Source: Ideonella alba (GTDB taxonomy: Bacteria; Pseudomonadota; Gammaproteobacteria; Burkholderiales; Burkholderiaceae_C). Taken from it: DNA of 64,000 nucleotides. The notes below the pieces were generated by a model. The model did not search any database and was not told where the DNA came from. It saw nothing but the letters and a program-made list of their open reading frames with translations. Numbering within the stretch: position 1 is the first letter of the stretch; each line of letters opens with the position of its first letter. Both the position numbers and the translations under genes were made by a program. Where the stretch lies: positions 464,608 through 528,607 of the forward strand of contig NZ_JAGQDF010000002.1 in assembly GCF_018069875.1 (NCBI RefSeq), in the 5' to 3' direction. Below are positions 1 through 10,333 of the stretch, piece by piece.

Positions 1-168
1 CTGATTATAGCCTGAAAGACCGGCTCGCCTGTCAGGTCCACGTTGGAAAGACCCCTCGGCGAAGCGCCCTCGGCGGGCTGGGAACTAGAATGACTGCTCA
101 GGGTCTGATGCCCTGGGGCGGGTCACCGCCTGCAACCCACAGACTGGCAACCCCTTGGAGGTTCTTTG
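1..168. other. Left-edge intergenic region
   Basis: No gene is visible here. A TAGAAT hexamer at 86-91 could be a -10 box for the next gene, but I see no good -35 partner. A clear ribosome-binding site GGAGG lies 7 nt before the ATG at 169. Confidence 0.4.
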
Positions 169-864
169 ATGAACGACAGCCTGCAAACCTTCCCCGGCCT
201 CTCGACCGGCTCGGGCTCGCTGGCCGCCCAGCGCAACCGCGTGCTGCGCAACACCTACTGGCTGCTGGCCTTGTCCATGGTGCCCACTGTGATGGGCGCC
301 TGGCTGGGTGTGAGCACCGGGCTGATGCGCGGCCTGAGCCCGGTGATGTCGCTGGTGATCTTCCTGGCCGGCTCCTTCGGCCTGATGTTCGCGATCGAAC
401 GCACCAAGAACTCCGCCGCTGGCGTCGGCTTGCTGCTGCTCTTCACGTTCTTCATGGGCGTGATGCTGTCGCGCCTGCTGGGCTTCGTGCTGGCCAAGGG
501 CAACGGCCCGACGCTGGTGATGACCGCCTTCGGCGGCACCGCGCTGGTCTTCCTGGCCATGGCCACGCTGGCCAGCGTGATCAAGCGCGACCTGTCGGGC
601 ATGGGCAAGTTCCTGATGGTGGGCGCGCTGGTGATCTTCGCTGCCGGCATCATCAACGTGTTCCTGCAGTCGGGTGCGCTGTTCCTGACGGTGTCGGTGC
701 TGTGCATCGGCCTGTTCTCGGCCTTCATGGTCTACGACATCAAGCGCATCATCGACGGCGGCGAGACCAACTACGTCACCGCCACGCTGGCGATCTACCT
801 GGACATCTACAACGTGTTCCAGAGCCTGCTGAGCCTGCTGGGCATCTTCGGCGGCGACGACTGA
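169..864 (+). CDS. Bax inhibitor-1/YccA family membrane protein
   Basis: A 231-aa integral membrane protein with about seven hydrophobic helices, as in the Bax inhibitor-1 (BI-1)/YccA/YbhL family. The C-terminal part contains MVYDIKRI followed by an acidic, family-typical stretch ending in LDIYNVFQSLL, which is diagnostic for BI-1 members. YccA interacts with the FtsH protease in E. coli; the role here is inferred only from family. The ATG at 169 is chosen over an in-frame TTG one codon earlier because GGAGG sits at ideal spacing. A strong terminator follows, so it is probably monocistronic. Confidence 0.9.
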   Translation: MNDSLQTFPGLSTGSGSLAAQRNRVLRNTYWLLALSMVPTVMGAWLGVSTGLMRGLSPVMSLVIFLAGSFGLMFAIERTKNSAAGVGLLLLFTFFMGVMLSRLLGFVLAKGNGPTLVMTAFGGTALVFLAMATLASVIKRDLSGMGKFLMVGALVIFAAGIINVFLQSGALFLTVSVLCIGLFSAFMVYDIKRIIDGGETNYVTATLAIYLDIYNVFQSLLSLLGIFGGDD

Positions 865-887
865 CGCGGCCCGGCCGCATCCACACA

Positions 888-908
888 GGGGCCTGCGGGC
901 CCCTTTTT
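888..908 (+). terminator. Rho-independent terminator after the BI-1 gene
   Basis: GGGGCC / GGCCCC stem with a TGCG loop (888-903) followed by five T residues (904-908), 24 bp after the stop codon. Confidence 0.85.
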
Positions 909-962
909 CATGCCCGCCGCCACGGCACAATGCGTCGCGAGACAGCCACCCGCCGACCCGCC

Positions 963-2198
963 ATGCCCGACTGGAACCAGCCCCTGAGCGACCTGCCCGA
1001 TGCCACCGATGTGCTGGTGGTGGGCAGTGGACCCGCCGGCAGCGCGGCGGCGCGGGTGCTGGCCCAGGCCGGCCGCTCGGTGGTGATGGTGGATGCCCAG
1101 GCCTTTCCGCGCGACAAGACCTGCGGCGACGGCCTGGTGCCCGACACCCACGCCGCACTGCGACGCCTGGGCGTGATCGACGAGGTGCTGCAGCGTGCCC
1201 AGGGCGCGGCGGCGGCGCGCTGTCTGGCGCCCAATGGCCGGCATGTGGACGTGGCGGGCGAGCTGGCGGTGCTGCCACGGCGCGAGCTGGACGCCCTGCT
1301 CTGCCGCGCCGCGGTGGCCGCTGGCGCGCTGCACGCGGCGCCGGCGCGCTTCGTCGCGTCGCTGCGCGGCGACAGCGGTCGCGTCACCGGCGCGCTGCTC
1401 GACGACGGACAGCGCCAGCGTCCGCTGTCGGCGCGCTGGCTGGTGCTGGCCACCGGGGCCGGGACCGGCCCGCTGGCGGCCATGGGCCTGTGCCAGCGCA
1501 AGTCGCCCAGCTGCATGGCGATCCGTGGCTATGTCCGGCACACCGACCCCGACATGGCGGCAGCCGTGGGCGGACTGCGTTTCGTCTGGCACCCGACACT
1601 GCGCGATGGCTACGGCTGGATCTTCGAAGGCCCTGACCACACCTACAACCTGGGCACCGGCGTGCTGGTGGGTCAGCTGGACGAGGACCGCGGCAAGCCG
1701 CCCCGCAACCTGCGCCGCATGTTCGACGACTTCGTGGCCGTCGACCCGGTGGCCGCTCGCCTGGTGCGCGAGGGCACGATGGTGGGCGAGCTCAAGGGCG
1801 CGCCGCTGCGCTGCGACCTGGAAGGCGCGGCCTGGACCGCCCCCGGCGTGCTGGTGGCAGGCGACGCGGTGGGCGCCACCTATTCGTTCTCGGGCGAGGG
1901 CATTGGCAAGGCGATGGAAACTGGCATCGCCGCGGCCGAAGCGCTGATCGCCCACCGGGGCGATGACGCAGCGGTGGAGGCCGCCTACCGCGCCAGCCTG
2001 CAGGCGCTGAAACCGCGCTTCGAGATGTACCGCCAGGCGGCCAGCTTCAACCGCCACCCCTGGCTGCTCAACATCATGGTCTGGCGTGCCAACCAGAGCC
2101 CGCGCATCCGCGCCAAGCTCAGCGACATCCTGAACGAGCGGCGCATGCCGGGCAGCCTGCTGACCTGGCGCGGCATCCGCAGCATGCTGCTGCCCTGA
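963..2198 (+). CDS. Geranylgeranyl reductase family / FAD-dependent oxidoreductase
   Basis: A 411-aa flavoprotein. Near the N-terminus VLVVGSGPAGSAAARVLA is the FAD-binding GxGxxG Rossmann motif, followed by FPRDKTCGDGL, the typical motif of the geranylgeranyl-reductase/FixC-like family. A second FAD motif, GVLVAGDAVGATYSFSGEGIG, lies near residues 300-320. Members reduce prenyl chains or act as monooxygenase-like flavoproteins; the substrate cannot be read from sequence. The ATG at 963 fits the domain start; an in-frame ATG at 930 would add 11 residues. No obvious operon partner: the next gene is convergent. Confidence 0.85.
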   Translation: MPDWNQPLSDLPDATDVLVVGSGPAGSAAARVLAQAGRSVVMVDAQAFPRDKTCGDGLVPDTHAALRRLGVIDEVLQRAQGAAAARCLAPNGRHVDVAGELAVLPRRELDALLCRAAVAAGALHAAPARFVASLRGDSGRVTGALLDDGQRQRPLSARWLVLATGAGTGPLAAMGLCQRKSPSCMAIRGYVRHTDPDMAAAVGGLRFVWHPTLRDGYGWIFEGPDHTYNLGTGVLVGQLDEDRGKPPRNLRRMFDDFVAVDPVAARLVREGTMVGELKGAPLRCDLEGAAWTAPGVLVAGDAVGATYSFSGEGIGKAMETGIAAAEALIAHRGDDAAVEAAYRASLQALKPRFEMYRQAASFNRHPWLLNIMVWRANQSPRIRAKLSDILNERRMPGSLLTWRGIRSMLLP

Positions 2199-2208
2199 GG
2201 CACGCGCC

Positions 2209-3555
2209 TCAGCGCTCGAACACCGCGATGCTCTCGACGTGCGCGGTGTGCGGGAACATGTTCACCGCGCCGGCCGCCACACAGCGGTAGCCGGCCACGT
2301 GCACCAGCAGGCCGGCATCGCGCGCCAGCGTGGCCGGGTTGCAGCTGACATAGACGATGCGCTGCGGCGGCGTCCAGCCCGCGCGCGGGGCCTGCTGCAG
2401 GTCGCCCAGCGCCTTGACCAGCGCAAAGGCGCCCTCGCGCGGCGGGTCGACCAGCCAGCGCTGGGCGTTGCCCCAGCCCACCAGGTCGTCGGGCGTCAGC
2501 TCGAACAGGTTGCGCGCCTCGAAGGCGGTCTTGTGCGCCAGGCCATTGCGCTGCGCGTTTTGGCGCGAGCGCTCGACCAGGGTCTCGCTGCCCTCGATGC
2601 CCAGCACCGATTGCGCGCGGGTGGCGATCGGCAGCGTGAAGTTGCCCAGGCCGCAGAACCAGTCGATCACCCGCTCGTCGGGCTGCGCATCCAGCAGGCG
2701 CAGCGCGCGCCCGACCAGCACGGTGTTGATCTGGTGGTTGACCTGGGTGAAGTCGGTGGGCTTGAACGGCATCGTCACGCCGAACTCGGGCAACGAGTAG
2801 GCCAGTTCCTCGCCCCCGTCGTCCAGCAGGTGCACGGTGTCCGGCCCCTTGGGTTGCAGCCACCACTGCACGCCGTGCTCGGCCGCGAAGTCGCGCAGGC
2901 GCTGGCGGTCGGCGTCGGACAGCGGCGCCAGGTGGCGCAGCACCAGCGCGGTGACCTGGTCGCCCACGGCGAGTTCGATCTGCGGCAGCGTGTCGCGCGC
3001 ATCCATCGCGCCCACCAGCGCGCGCAGCGGCATCAGCATCGCGCTGATGCGCGCCGGCAGCACGTGGCACTCGCGCATGTCGGCCACGTAGCGCGACTTG
3101 CGTTCGTGGAAGCCCACCAGCACGGTTTCCTTGCGCGCCACGTAGCGCACCGACAGCCGGGCGCGCAGGCGGTAGCCCCAGGTCGGTCCCTCGATCGGGC
3201 GCAGCACGCGCTCGGGCTTGACCTTGCCCAGGTGCGACAGGTTGTCTTCCAGCACCCGCTGCTTGATCGCCACCTGCGCGCTGGCGTGCAGATGCTGCAT
3301 CTTGCAGCCACCACAGGCACCGGCATGCAGGCCGAAATGCGGGCAGCCGGGTGTCACGCGCTGCGCGCTTTCACTGCGCAGCTCGCGCAGGCTGGCCTGC
3401 TCCCAGTTGTTCTTGCGGCGAGCCACCGTGACCAGGGCCTCCTCGCCGGGCAGCGCGCCCTCGATGAAGACCACCTTGCCTTCGGCATTGCGGGCCACGC
3501 CCTGCGCCTCGATGTCGAGCGCATCAACGCGCAGCCATTCGTCCTGTGCTGTCAT
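2209..3555 (-). CDS. rlmD: 23S rRNA (uracil(1939)-C(5))-methyltransferase RlmD
   Basis: A 448-aa RNA m5U methyltransferase of the TrmA/RlmD family. There is an N-terminal TRAM-like domain, then a Cys cluster (GCPHF...GACGGCK) for the [4Fe-4S] cluster. The C-terminal SAM domain has [13 protein letters not shown] (motif I) and the catalytic [11 protein letters not shown] (nucleophile Cys). It methylates U1939 of 23S rRNA. It lies 71 bp downstream of nlpD on the same strand. In many betaproteobacteria rpoS lies between these two genes; here it does not. Confidence 0.95.
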   Translation of the reverse strand: MTAQDEWLRVDALDIEAQGVARNAEGKVVFIEGALPGEEALVTVARRKNNWEQASLRELRSESAQRVTPGCPHFGLHAGACGGCKMQHLHASAQVAIKQRVLEDNLSHLGKVKPERVLRPIEGPTWGYRLRARLSVRYVARKETVLVGFHERKSRYVADMRECHVLPARISAMLMPLRALVGAMDARDTLPQIELAVGDQVTALVLRHLAPLSDADRQRLRDFAAEHGVQWWLQPKGPDTVHLLDDGGEELAYSLPEFGVTMPFKPTDFTQVNHQINTVLVGRALRLLDAQPDERVIDWFCGLGNFTLPIATRAQSVLGIEGSETLVERSRQNAQRNGLAHKTAFEARNLFELTPDDLVGWGNAQRWLVDPPREGAFALVKALGDLQQAPRAGWTPPQRIVYVSCNPATLARDAGLLVHVAGYRCVAAGAVNMFPHTAHVESIAVFER

Positions 3556-3626
3556 GGTGGGGATTATCGGGGGGCTGAAAACACCGAGGCCGCCCGCAGG
3601 CGGCCCCGGCCGTGGCGCCAGCGGGT

Positions 3627-4493
3627 TCAGCGCGCGGGCAGCAGCCGCGCCGGATCGATGGGCTTGCCCTGGCGCCGGATCTCGAAGTGCAGTTGCACCC
3701 GCTCGGCATCGGTGTTGCCCATCTCGGCGATCTTCTGGCCCTTGCGCACCGCCTGGTCTTCCTTGACCAGCAGGGTCTGGTTGTGGGCGTAGGCCGTCAG
3801 GTAGGTGGCGTTGTGCTTGACGATCACCAGGTTGCCGTAGCCCCGCAGGCCGGAGCCGGCATAGACCACGCGGCCATCCGCGGCCGCCAGGACCGGGTCA
3901 CCTGCCCGCCCGCCGATGCCCAGACCCTTGCTGCGGGCCTCGTCAAAGGGACTGATCACCGGACCGGCCGCGGGCCAGCCCCAGGGGATGTCGTCGTCGG
4001 CCTCCTTGGGCAGCGGCGCCGGGGCCGGCGCAGGCGTCGCAGCGGGTGCGCTGGCCGCGCCGCTGGCCGAGGCGGAGGCCGCGCCGGGCAGCGGCTTGGC
4101 GTCCACCTTGGGTGCGGTCACCGGCTTGGTGGCCACGGCAGTGCCTTCCGGCGGGGCCACGCGCAGCACCTGACCCACCTCGATCAGGTTGGGGTTCTCG
4201 ATGCCGTTCCAACGGGCGATGTCGCGCCAGCCCTGGCCGTTCTCCAGCGCGATGCGCATCAGCGTGTCGCCAGGCTTGACCACGTAGGTGCCGGGCTTGA
4301 GGTCGGCTGGCGCGGCCGCCGGGGCCGAGGCCGGCGCCGCGGGTTTGGGCGCCTCGGCCACTGGCCGGGCACCCCGGCCGGCCGAGCGGTCCTCGACGGG
4401 CGCGGGCGGGCGGGTGGCGGAGCAGGCCACCAGCAGCGTCGCCAGGCCGATCATCAGAGTTCGGCGCAGGAGCGGCCGCAGCGCGTCGGTCAT
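3627..4493 (-). CDS. nlpD: NlpD-like lipoprotein with LysM and degenerate M23 (LytM) domain
   Basis: A 288-aa lipoprotein: signal peptide with lipobox LLVAC, a Pro/Ala-rich linker, a LysM domain ([14 protein letters not shown]...) for peptidoglycan binding, an Ala/Pro linker, and a C-terminal LytM/M23 domain. The Zn-binding HxxxD of active M23 peptidases is replaced by SKGLGIGG, as in E. coli NlpD, which activates the amidase AmiC rather than cutting peptidoglycan itself. The start at 4493 has AGGGA upstream; an ATG at 4511 is possible but has no RBS. It is the last gene of the surE-pcm-nlpD run, 14 bp after pcm. Confidence 0.92.
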   Translation of the reverse strand: MTDALRPLLRRTLMIGLATLLVACSATRPPAPVEDRSAGRGARPVAEAPKPAAPASAPAAAPADLKPGTYVVKPGDTLMRIALENGQGWRDIARWNGIENPNLIEVGQVLRVAPPEGTAVATKPVTAPKVDAKPLPGAASASASGAASAPAATPAPAPAPLPKEADDDIPWGWPAAGPVISPFDEARSKGLGIGGRAGDPVLAAADGRVVYAGSGLRGYGNLVIVKHNATYLTAYAHNQTLLVKEDQAVRKGQKIAEMGNTDAERVQLHFEIRRQGKPIDPARLLPAR

Positions 4494-4507
4494 GGAACTT
4501 CCCTGGT

Positions 4508-5317
4508 TCATGCAATACCCGATTTTAAGGGGACGAACTGCACCGTCTCTCCCACGGTGCGTTGCCAACCGTCGGCACGGCGGTCGACGATGACCAGCAC
4601 CTGGCTGCGGCCATCGGCGGCCAGCGCCGGCGCCACCAGGCGTCCACCCAGCGCCAGCTGGTCCAGCCAGGCGGCGGGCAGGTCCTCGCCACCCGCGGCG
4701 GCGACGATCGTGTCATAGGGGCCGCCGGGCGCGTGGCCCCGCATGCCGTCGCCGTGGATCAGGCGTACATGGTGCACGCCCAGGGTGCCCAGGTGGCTGC
4801 GGGCCAGCTGGTGCAGCGGGCCCAGGCGCTCGATCGAGACCACGTGCCGGGACAGCGCCGCCAGCACCGCCGCCTGGTAGCCGCAGCCGGTGCCGATCTC
4901 CAGCACCTTGCCCAGGTGGCCGCGGGCCCGGGCGGTCTCGCCCAGGAAGCACCACTCCAGCATGCGAGCGACCACCGAGGGCTTGGAGATGGTCTGGCCC
5001 AGGCCGATCGGCAGGCTGGTGTCCTCGTAGGCCTGGTTGGCGAGCGCCGAGTCAACGAAGCGGTGCCGCGGCACGGCCAGCATGGCCTGCAGCACCGGCT
5101 CGCTGAGCACGCCATCGGCGCGCAGGCGCTCGACCATGCGGGTGCGCACCGCCGTGCCGTCCAGCCCCAGACCGGTGGGGGTGGACTGCTGGCGCTGGTC
5201 GCGCGCCGCTTCGGCCAGCGGGCGCTGCGGCCGCAGCGTGGCGCCCGCCCCGGCACGGGCGCCGGGCGCCACCGCGTCGAGCGAGGCCGGGAAGCGGCCG
5301 GTGCGGGGTTTGGTCAT
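4508..5317 (-). CDS. pcm: Protein-L-isoaspartate O-methyltransferase
   Basis: A 269-aa SAM-dependent repair enzyme that methylates isoaspartyl residues in damaged proteins. [16 protein letters not shown] is the SAM motif I, and the preceding [21 protein letters not shown] is the family's substrate-side signature. The N-terminus carries an extra ~50 residues rich in Pro/Ala/Arg compared with E. coli Pcm. Its ATG overlaps the surE stop by 4 bp, so translation is coupled. Confidence 0.95.
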   Translation of the reverse strand: MTKPRTGRFPASLDAVAPGARAGAGATLRPQRPLAEAARDQRQQSTPTGLGLDGTAVRTRMVERLRADGVLSEPVLQAMLAVPRHRFVDSALANQAYEDTSLPIGLGQTISKPSVVARMLEWCFLGETARARGHLGKVLEIGTGCGYQAAVLAALSRHVVSIERLGPLHQLARSHLGTLGVHHVRLIHGDGMRGHAPGGPYDTIVAAAGGEDLPAAWLDQLALGGRLVAPALAADGRSQVLVIVDRRADGWQRTVGETVQFVPLKSGIA

Positions 5318-6084
5318 GGCCGCGCCAGGCGGGCGGCCCAGTCGCCCAGGTGGGCGTGGTCGGTCAGGTCCACCTGCAGCGGCGTGATCGACACCCGCCC
5401 CTGCGCCGTGGCGTGGAAATCGGTGCCCTCGCCCGCCTCACGTGCATCACCGGCCGGGCCGATCCAGTAGACCGTCTCACCGCGCGGGCTCTGCTGGCGG
5501 ATCACCGGTTCGCTGGCATGGCGCCGCCCCAGGCGGGTGATCTGCCAGTCCAGGGTGTCGGCCTGCGGGTGGTTGGGGATGTTCACGTTGAGCAGGAAGG
5601 GCGCCCCCCAGGTGCCGGCCTGGCGCTGGGCCAGCACCGTCTCGACCACCCGGCGCGCGGTGCGGGCGGCGGCGTCCAGCTCGACCCAGCCTTTCTCCAC
5701 CTGCGAGAAGGCGATCGCCGGGATGCCGAACAGATAACCCTCCATGGCCGCCGCCACAGTGCCCGAGTAGAGCGTGTCGTCACCCATGTTGGCGCCCTGG
5801 TTGATGCCCGAGAGCACCAGTTCGGGCCGCTGCGGCAGCAGCCCGGTGAGGGCGATGTGGACGCAGTCGGAGGGCGTGCCGTTCACGTAGCGCACGCCCC
5901 TGAGGTGCTCGCCCTGGGCGGCGTAGACCGACAGCGGCCGGTTCAGGCTGAGGGCGTTGGAGGTGCCGCTGGCGTTCTGCTCGGGCGCGATGACGTCGAT
6001 CTCGCCCAGGCCCTGGCAGGCCCGCACCAGAGCGGCGATGCCGGGGGCCAGGTAGCCGTCGTCGTTGGCAATGAGGATGCGCAT
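5314..6084 (-). CDS. surE: 5'/3'-nucleotidase SurE
   Basis: A 256-aa survival protein and nucleoside monophosphatase. The N-terminus [16 protein letters not shown] carries the metal-binding Asp pair (NDD), and [22 protein letters not shown] is the SurE signature. First gene of the surE-pcm-nlpD operon, with an ATGA overlap into pcm. Start at 6084 fits the family N-terminus exactly. Confidence 0.96.
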   Translation of the reverse strand: MRILIANDDGYLAPGIAALVRACQGLGEIDVIAPEQNASGTSNALSLNRPLSVYAAQGEHLRGVRYVNGTPSDCVHIALTGLLPQRPELVLSGINQGANMGDDTLYSGTVAAAMEGYLFGIPAIAFSQVEKGWVELDAAARTARRVVETVLAQRQAGTWGAPFLLNVNIPNHPQADTLDWQITRLGRRHASEPVIRQQSPRGETVYWIGPAGDAREAGEGTDFHATAQGRVSITPLQVDLTDHAHLGDWAARLARP

Positions 6085-6182
6085 GCGCACCGATTGTAGG
6101 GACGCGTCGCCAGGGTGACGCCGCCGCGCAGCGCGCCTGCCTATCATCGCGCCCCACGACGACCTTTGACAGGAGACAAGCC

Positions 6183-7163
6183 ATGCATGCGTGGATCTGC
6201 AACAACGACGGCGGACCCGAGGCCCTGCGCTGGACCGAGCAGGCCACGCCCGAGCCCGGCCCGGGCCAGGCCCGGGTGGCGATCCGCGCCGCCAGCCTGA
6301 ACTTCCCCGATCTGCTGATCACCCAGGGCAAGTACCAGCACAAGCCGCCCTACCCCTTCGTGCCCGGTGCCGAGTTCGCCGGCGTGGTCGAGGCCGTGGG
6401 CGACGGCGTGACACGGCTGAAGGTCGGCGACCGGGTGATCGCGCTGGCCGGCACCGGCGGCTTCGCCACCCATGCGCTGGTCGACGAGGCGCGGCTGCTG
6501 CCTCTGCCCGCGGGCATGCCGTTCGAGCATGGCGCGGCCTTCGCCTTCACCTATGGCACCTCGCACCACGCGCTGATCGACCGCGGCGCGCTGCAGGCCG
6601 GAGAGACCGTGCTGGTGCTGGGCGCCGGCGGCGGCGTGGGCACCGCGGCAGTGCAGATCGCCAAGGCGGCGGGCGCGCGGGTGATCGCTGGCGCCGCCGG
6701 TGCCGACAAGGTGGCCTTCTGCCGCGAGATCGGCGCCGACGAGACCATCGACTACGCCAGCGAGGACCTGCGTGAGCGCCTGAAGGCGCTGACCGGCGGC
6801 CGTGGCCCCGATGTGGTCTACGACCCGGTGGGCGGCGATCTGGCCGAGGCGGCCTTCCGCTCGATCGCCTGGCGCGGCCGCTACCTGGTGGTGGGCTTCG
6901 CCGCCGGTGGCATCCCGGCGCTGCCGCTGAACCTGCCGCTGCTCAAGGGCGCGTCCCTGGTGGGCGTGTTCTGGGGCGAGTTCGTGCGCCGCGAGCCGGC
7001 CGCCAGCGCCCGCGGCCTGGCGCAGCTGGCCGGGTGGTATGCCGAGGGCCGGGTGCGGCCGCTGATCGACAGCCAGCTGCCCCTGGGCGAGCTGGGGGAG
7101 GCCTTCCGTCGCCTGGCGGCCCGCCAGGTGCGCGGCAAGCTGGTGATGGTCCAGCCAGACTGA
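6183..7163 (+). CDS. NADPH:quinone oxidoreductase family protein
   Basis: A 326-aa medium-chain dehydrogenase/reductase of the zeta-crystallin/QOR type. It has an N-terminal GroES-like domain with [16 protein letters not shown], then a Rossmann domain with [21 protein letters not shown]. The structural and catalytic Zn ligands of alcohol dehydrogenases are absent, as expected for quinone oxidoreductases. Divergent from surE; RBS ACAGGAG upstream. Substrate not predictable. Confidence 0.88.
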   Translation: MHAWICNNDGGPEALRWTEQATPEPGPGQARVAIRAASLNFPDLLITQGKYQHKPPYPFVPGAEFAGVVEAVGDGVTRLKVGDRVIALAGTGGFATHALVDEARLLPLPAGMPFEHGAAFAFTYGTSHHALIDRGALQAGETVLVLGAGGGVGTAAVQIAKAAGARVIAGAAGADKVAFCREIGADETIDYASEDLRERLKALTGGRGPDVVYDPVGGDLAEAAFRSIAWRGRYLVVGFAAGGIPALPLNLPLLKGASLVGVFWGEFVRREPAASARGLAQLAGWYAEGRVRPLIDSQLPLGELGEAFRRLAARQVRGKLVMVQPD

Positions 7164-7271
7164 GGACGCCGCCGCTGTCCCCCATACAGGGCAACTGCCC
7201 GAGGCGACCGCCTGCTAGCATGGCGGCCGTCGTGGATAGCGCGGGTCCTGGTGGCCTGTCGAGAGGTCGCC

Positions 7272-8003
7272 ATGTCGGTCAAGGTTCTGATACTCGAAGA
7301 CAACCCGGTCGCCCGGGATTTCCTGTCACGCGTGCTGCGCGAGGCGTTCAGTGATCCGATCACGATCACCGAAGCAGGCGATCTGGAGACCGCTCGGCGG
7401 CAGATCGCCCTGACCGGCCCGGGTGGCCTGCACGGCGCCGACCCGTTCAAGCTGATGCTGGTCGACCTGGAACTGCCCGACGGCAACGGCCTGGAGCTGC
7501 TGGCCGACCTGGGCCAGTACCCCGCCACCAAGGTCGTGACCACGCTGTATTCGGACGACGAGCACCTGTTCCCGGCGCTGCAATGCGGCGCCGACGGCTA
7601 CCTGCTGAAGGAAGACCGCTTCGAGGTGCTGGTCGAGGAGCTGCGCAAGATCGTGCTGGGCCAGCCGCCGCTGTCGCCGGCCATCGCCCGCCGCCTGCTG
7701 ACCCATTTCCGCCACGGCACCGCCGCCGATGCGCCGCCGCCCTCCCCCGGCATCGGCACGATGGGCGGCGCCACCAAGGCGCCGGTGCCGATCGAGAAGC
7801 CGGTGGACCTGCCCCACCTGACGCCGCGCGAGATCGAGGTGCTCACCTACCTCAGCAAGGGCTTCACGATCAAGGAGATCGCGAACCTCATGGGCATCAA
7901 GTGGTTCACGGTGAACGACCACATCAAGTCGATCTACCGCAAGCTCAACGTGTCCAGCCGCGCCGAGGCGGCGGTGCTGGCCAGCAAGCAGGGTTTGGTC
8001 TGA
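7272..8003 (+). CDS. NarL/FixJ-type response regulator
   Basis: A 243-aa two-component regulator. The receiver domain (about 1-125) has the acidic pair E9/D10, phospho-acceptor Asp65 in LMLVDLELPDG, and a conserved Lys in LLKED. A ~45-residue linker leads to a LuxR-type HTH (about 183-240) beginning LTPREIEVLTYLSKG. Start chosen at 7272 because GAGAGG lies 6 nt upstream. The next gene, 46 bp on, is a sensor kinase of the matching NarX/DegS-like class, so the two are presumed cognate. Confidence 0.92.
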   Translation: MSVKVLILEDNPVARDFLSRVLREAFSDPITITEAGDLETARRQIALTGPGGLHGADPFKLMLVDLELPDGNGLELLADLGQYPATKVVTTLYSDDEHLFPALQCGADGYLLKEDRFEVLVEELRKIVLGQPPLSPAIARRLLTHFRHGTAADAPPPSPGIGTMGGATKAPVPIEKPVDLPHLTPREIEVLTYLSKGFTIKEIANLMGIKWFTVNDHIKSIYRKLNVSSRAEAAVLASKQGLV

Positions 8004-8049
8004 TCCATTGCCTTCGGCCCACGGGCCGAAGCTGGGGCATCATCGCGGG

Positions 8050-10326
8050 ATGGCGCTGAACCCGCTGGACTCCACCCAACCCTCGAGCCGCTTCCCCGCG
8101 TCCGGTCTGCCCACCGACAGCGACGGGCCGGCCGACGCCCTGCCCAGCGGTCTGGCCACGGCGACGCCGCGCATCGGCTGGCGGCGCCACGCGCTGCTGC
8201 TGGCGGCCATCGTCGGCTGCCTGACGGTCTTCCTGCTGGCCCGCACCATGGCCAACCACCCCCATGTGGCGGCCGAGTGGCGACAGGGCAATGACGACCG
8301 GCTGGAACTGGTCTTCTCGCCGCTGCCGGCGCTCAAGGAGCACATGGGCAAGGAGTTGCTGGCCATCGGTGGTGCCGGGGTCGAGCCGGTGCCCTTCAAC
8401 AGCCTGGCGCTGACCCATTCCTCGCGCTGGATCAGCGACCCGACACTGCGCCAGCGACTGCTCAACGCGCGGCTCACCGCCGCCCACGCGCTGGCCGACG
8501 GCCAGGTGGTGCTGGTGTTCCGGGACGGCAGCCGGGTCGAGATCGCGTCTCGCCCACGCGGCTATGTCGAGCTGGGCTCGATGTTCTGGCTGCTCAGCGC
8601 CTTCGCGATGGTGGTGTTCCTGGTGGGCTGGATCGTGCCGCTGGTCCAGCCGCGCGAGGGCAATTTTCTCTATGCGGTGATGGCCCATGCGCAGGCCGCC
8701 CAGCTGCTGCTGTCGGCCATCGCCTCGGTGCCGGGCCTGGCCCTGCCGGTGATGCTGGTGGGCAGCGAGCCGATGCTGCGCACGCTGCTGGACGCGATCA
8801 CCGGCGCCGCGGTGCTGACCGCCGTGCTGTGGCACCCCTTGCGCCTGCCCGGTCGCGGCCTGCTGGCCACCGCCGTGTGGGTGGTCACCGGCGGCTATGC
8901 CGCGCTGACCTTCGCCAGCCAACTGCAGCCGATGGCCTGGCGCTGGGGCGACATGCTGCTGCTGGTCCAGGGCGTGTCCTGCGTGCTGCTGCTGAGCTGG
9001 TCCTACAGCCGCGAACGCCACCCTTTCGTGCTGGTGATGCGCCGCTTCACCACCGTCACGGTCTGCGCGCTGCTGCTGCTGGCGCTGTCGGTGTCCTATG
9101 TCGACCGCATGCCCACCGACGTGCAGCCGATGGCGATGGCGGCGCCTATGATCTGGAACGTCTTCCTGGCCTCGGTGGTGCTGCTGGTGCCCTTCGTGTC
9201 ACGCTCGCAGCATGTGATGCGCGAGTTCGCGATGCTGGCCGGCATCAGCACCGTGGCCACCTCGGTGGACCTGCTGTTCGTGGCGGTGTTTTCGTTCAGC
9301 CAGTTCACCTCGTTGACGCTGTCGCTGTTCCTGTCGCTGGGCGCCTATGCGGCCATCCGCCAGTGGCTGATCAACCAGATGATGGGTGCCCGGGCGCTGA
9401 CCACCGAGCGCATGTTCACCCACCTCTACCGCATCGCGCGCGAGGTGGAAGCGCGCCCCGAGCGCGCGGGCGACCGCATGACCGAGCTGCTGCGCAACGT
9501 CTTCGAGCCGCTGGAGGCGCAGCTGGTGGGCGGCCACGGCAAGCTCAGCCGCATTGCCGGCAACGGCGCGGTGCTGCTGGTGCCGGTGCCCAAGCTGGTC
9601 GAGGCGGCCCACCTGCAAGGCATGGTGGCGCTGCGCTTTGCCGAGCGCGGCAAGCGCCTGTTCACGCCTGAGGACGCGCGCCTGGCCGACCGCATCGTCG
9701 AGCAGCTGATGCGCGCCCTGGCCCACGACCGCGCGGTCGAGCGCGGCCGCAGCGAGGAGCGCACCCGCATCGCCCAGGACCTGCATGACGACATCGGCGC
9801 GCGCCTGCTGACGCTGATGTACAAGTCGCCCAGCAAGGAGATGGAGGACTATGTCCGCCACACGCTGCAGGACCTGAAGACGCTCACCCGCGGCCTGGCC
9901 GCCAAGGAGCATCCGCTGACACTGGCCGCCGCCGAGTGGAAGACCGACATGACCCACCGCCTGCAGGCCGCCCGCTGCGAGCTGGAATGGGAGTCCGATT
10001 TCGACGCCGATCCCACGCTGTCGATGGTGCAGTGGTCGTCGATCACCCGCATCCTGCGTGAGCTGGTCAGCAATGTCATCGCCCACGCCCAGGCGCGCCA
10101 GGTGCGCATCGAGTGCCGGCTGCATGAAGGCCGGATGCAGATCCGCATCAGCGACGATGGCAGCGGCCGCAACCCGTCGGTGTGGTCGCATGGCCTGGGC
10201 CTGGGCGGCATCCGCAAGCGCGTCAAGGCCATGGGCGGCACCGTCGAGTGGCAGGAGCGCCAGCCGCGCGGCATCCTCTGCCAGGTCGACATCCCGCACC
10301 TGACCCCTCCCGCCACCACGGCCTGA
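8050..10326 (+). CDS. Membrane sensor histidine kinase (NarX/LuxR-type)
   Basis: A 758-aa sensor kinase. One membrane helix near residues 45-65 precedes a ~110-residue extracytoplasmic segment, followed by a block of seven or so hydrophobic helices (about 175-450), reminiscent of 7TMR-DISM sensors. The cytoplasmic part has the HisKA_3 box RIAQDLHDDIG with His at about 579, and an HATPase domain with RELVSNVIAHA (N box), DDGSGRN and GLGLGGI (G boxes). Paired with the response regulator immediately upstream. Signal unknown. Confidence 0.9.
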   Translation: MALNPLDSTQPSSRFPASGLPTDSDGPADALPSGLATATPRIGWRRHALLLAAIVGCLTVFLLARTMANHPHVAAEWRQGNDDRLELVFSPLPALKEHMGKELLAIGGAGVEPVPFNSLALTHSSRWISDPTLRQRLLNARLTAAHALADGQVVLVFRDGSRVEIASRPRGYVELGSMFWLLSAFAMVVFLVGWIVPLVQPREGNFLYAVMAHAQAAQLLLSAIASVPGLALPVMLVGSEPMLRTLLDAITGAAVLTAVLWHPLRLPGRGLLATAVWVVTGGYAALTFASQLQPMAWRWGDMLLLVQGVSCVLLLSWSYSRERHPFVLVMRRFTTVTVCALLLLALSVSYVDRMPTDVQPMAMAAPMIWNVFLASVVLLVPFVSRSQHVMREFAMLAGISTVATSVDLLFVAVFSFSQFTSLTLSLFLSLGAYAAIRQWLINQMMGARALTTERMFTHLYRIAREVEARPERAGDRMTELLRNVFEPLEAQLVGGHGKLSRIAGNGAVLLVPVPKLVEAAHLQGMVALRFAERGKRLFTPEDARLADRIVEQLMRALAHDRAVERGRSEERTRIAQDLHDDIGARLLTLMYKSPSKEMEDYVRHTLQDLKTLTRGLAAKEHPLTLAAAEWKTDMTHRLQAARCELEWESDFDADPTLSMVQWSSITRILRELVSNVIAHAQARQVRIECRLHEGRMQIRISDDGSGRNPSVWSHGLGLGGIRKRVKAMGGTVEWQERQPRGILCQVDIPHLTPPATTA

Positions 10327-10333
10327 ACACCCG

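Noticed and set aside
85..1278. Long minus-strand open frame opposite the BI-1 and flavoprotein genes
   Set aside because: Low-complexity Ala/Arg/His/Gln composition typical of antisense frames in GC-rich DNA; the plus-strand genes have clear family motifs.
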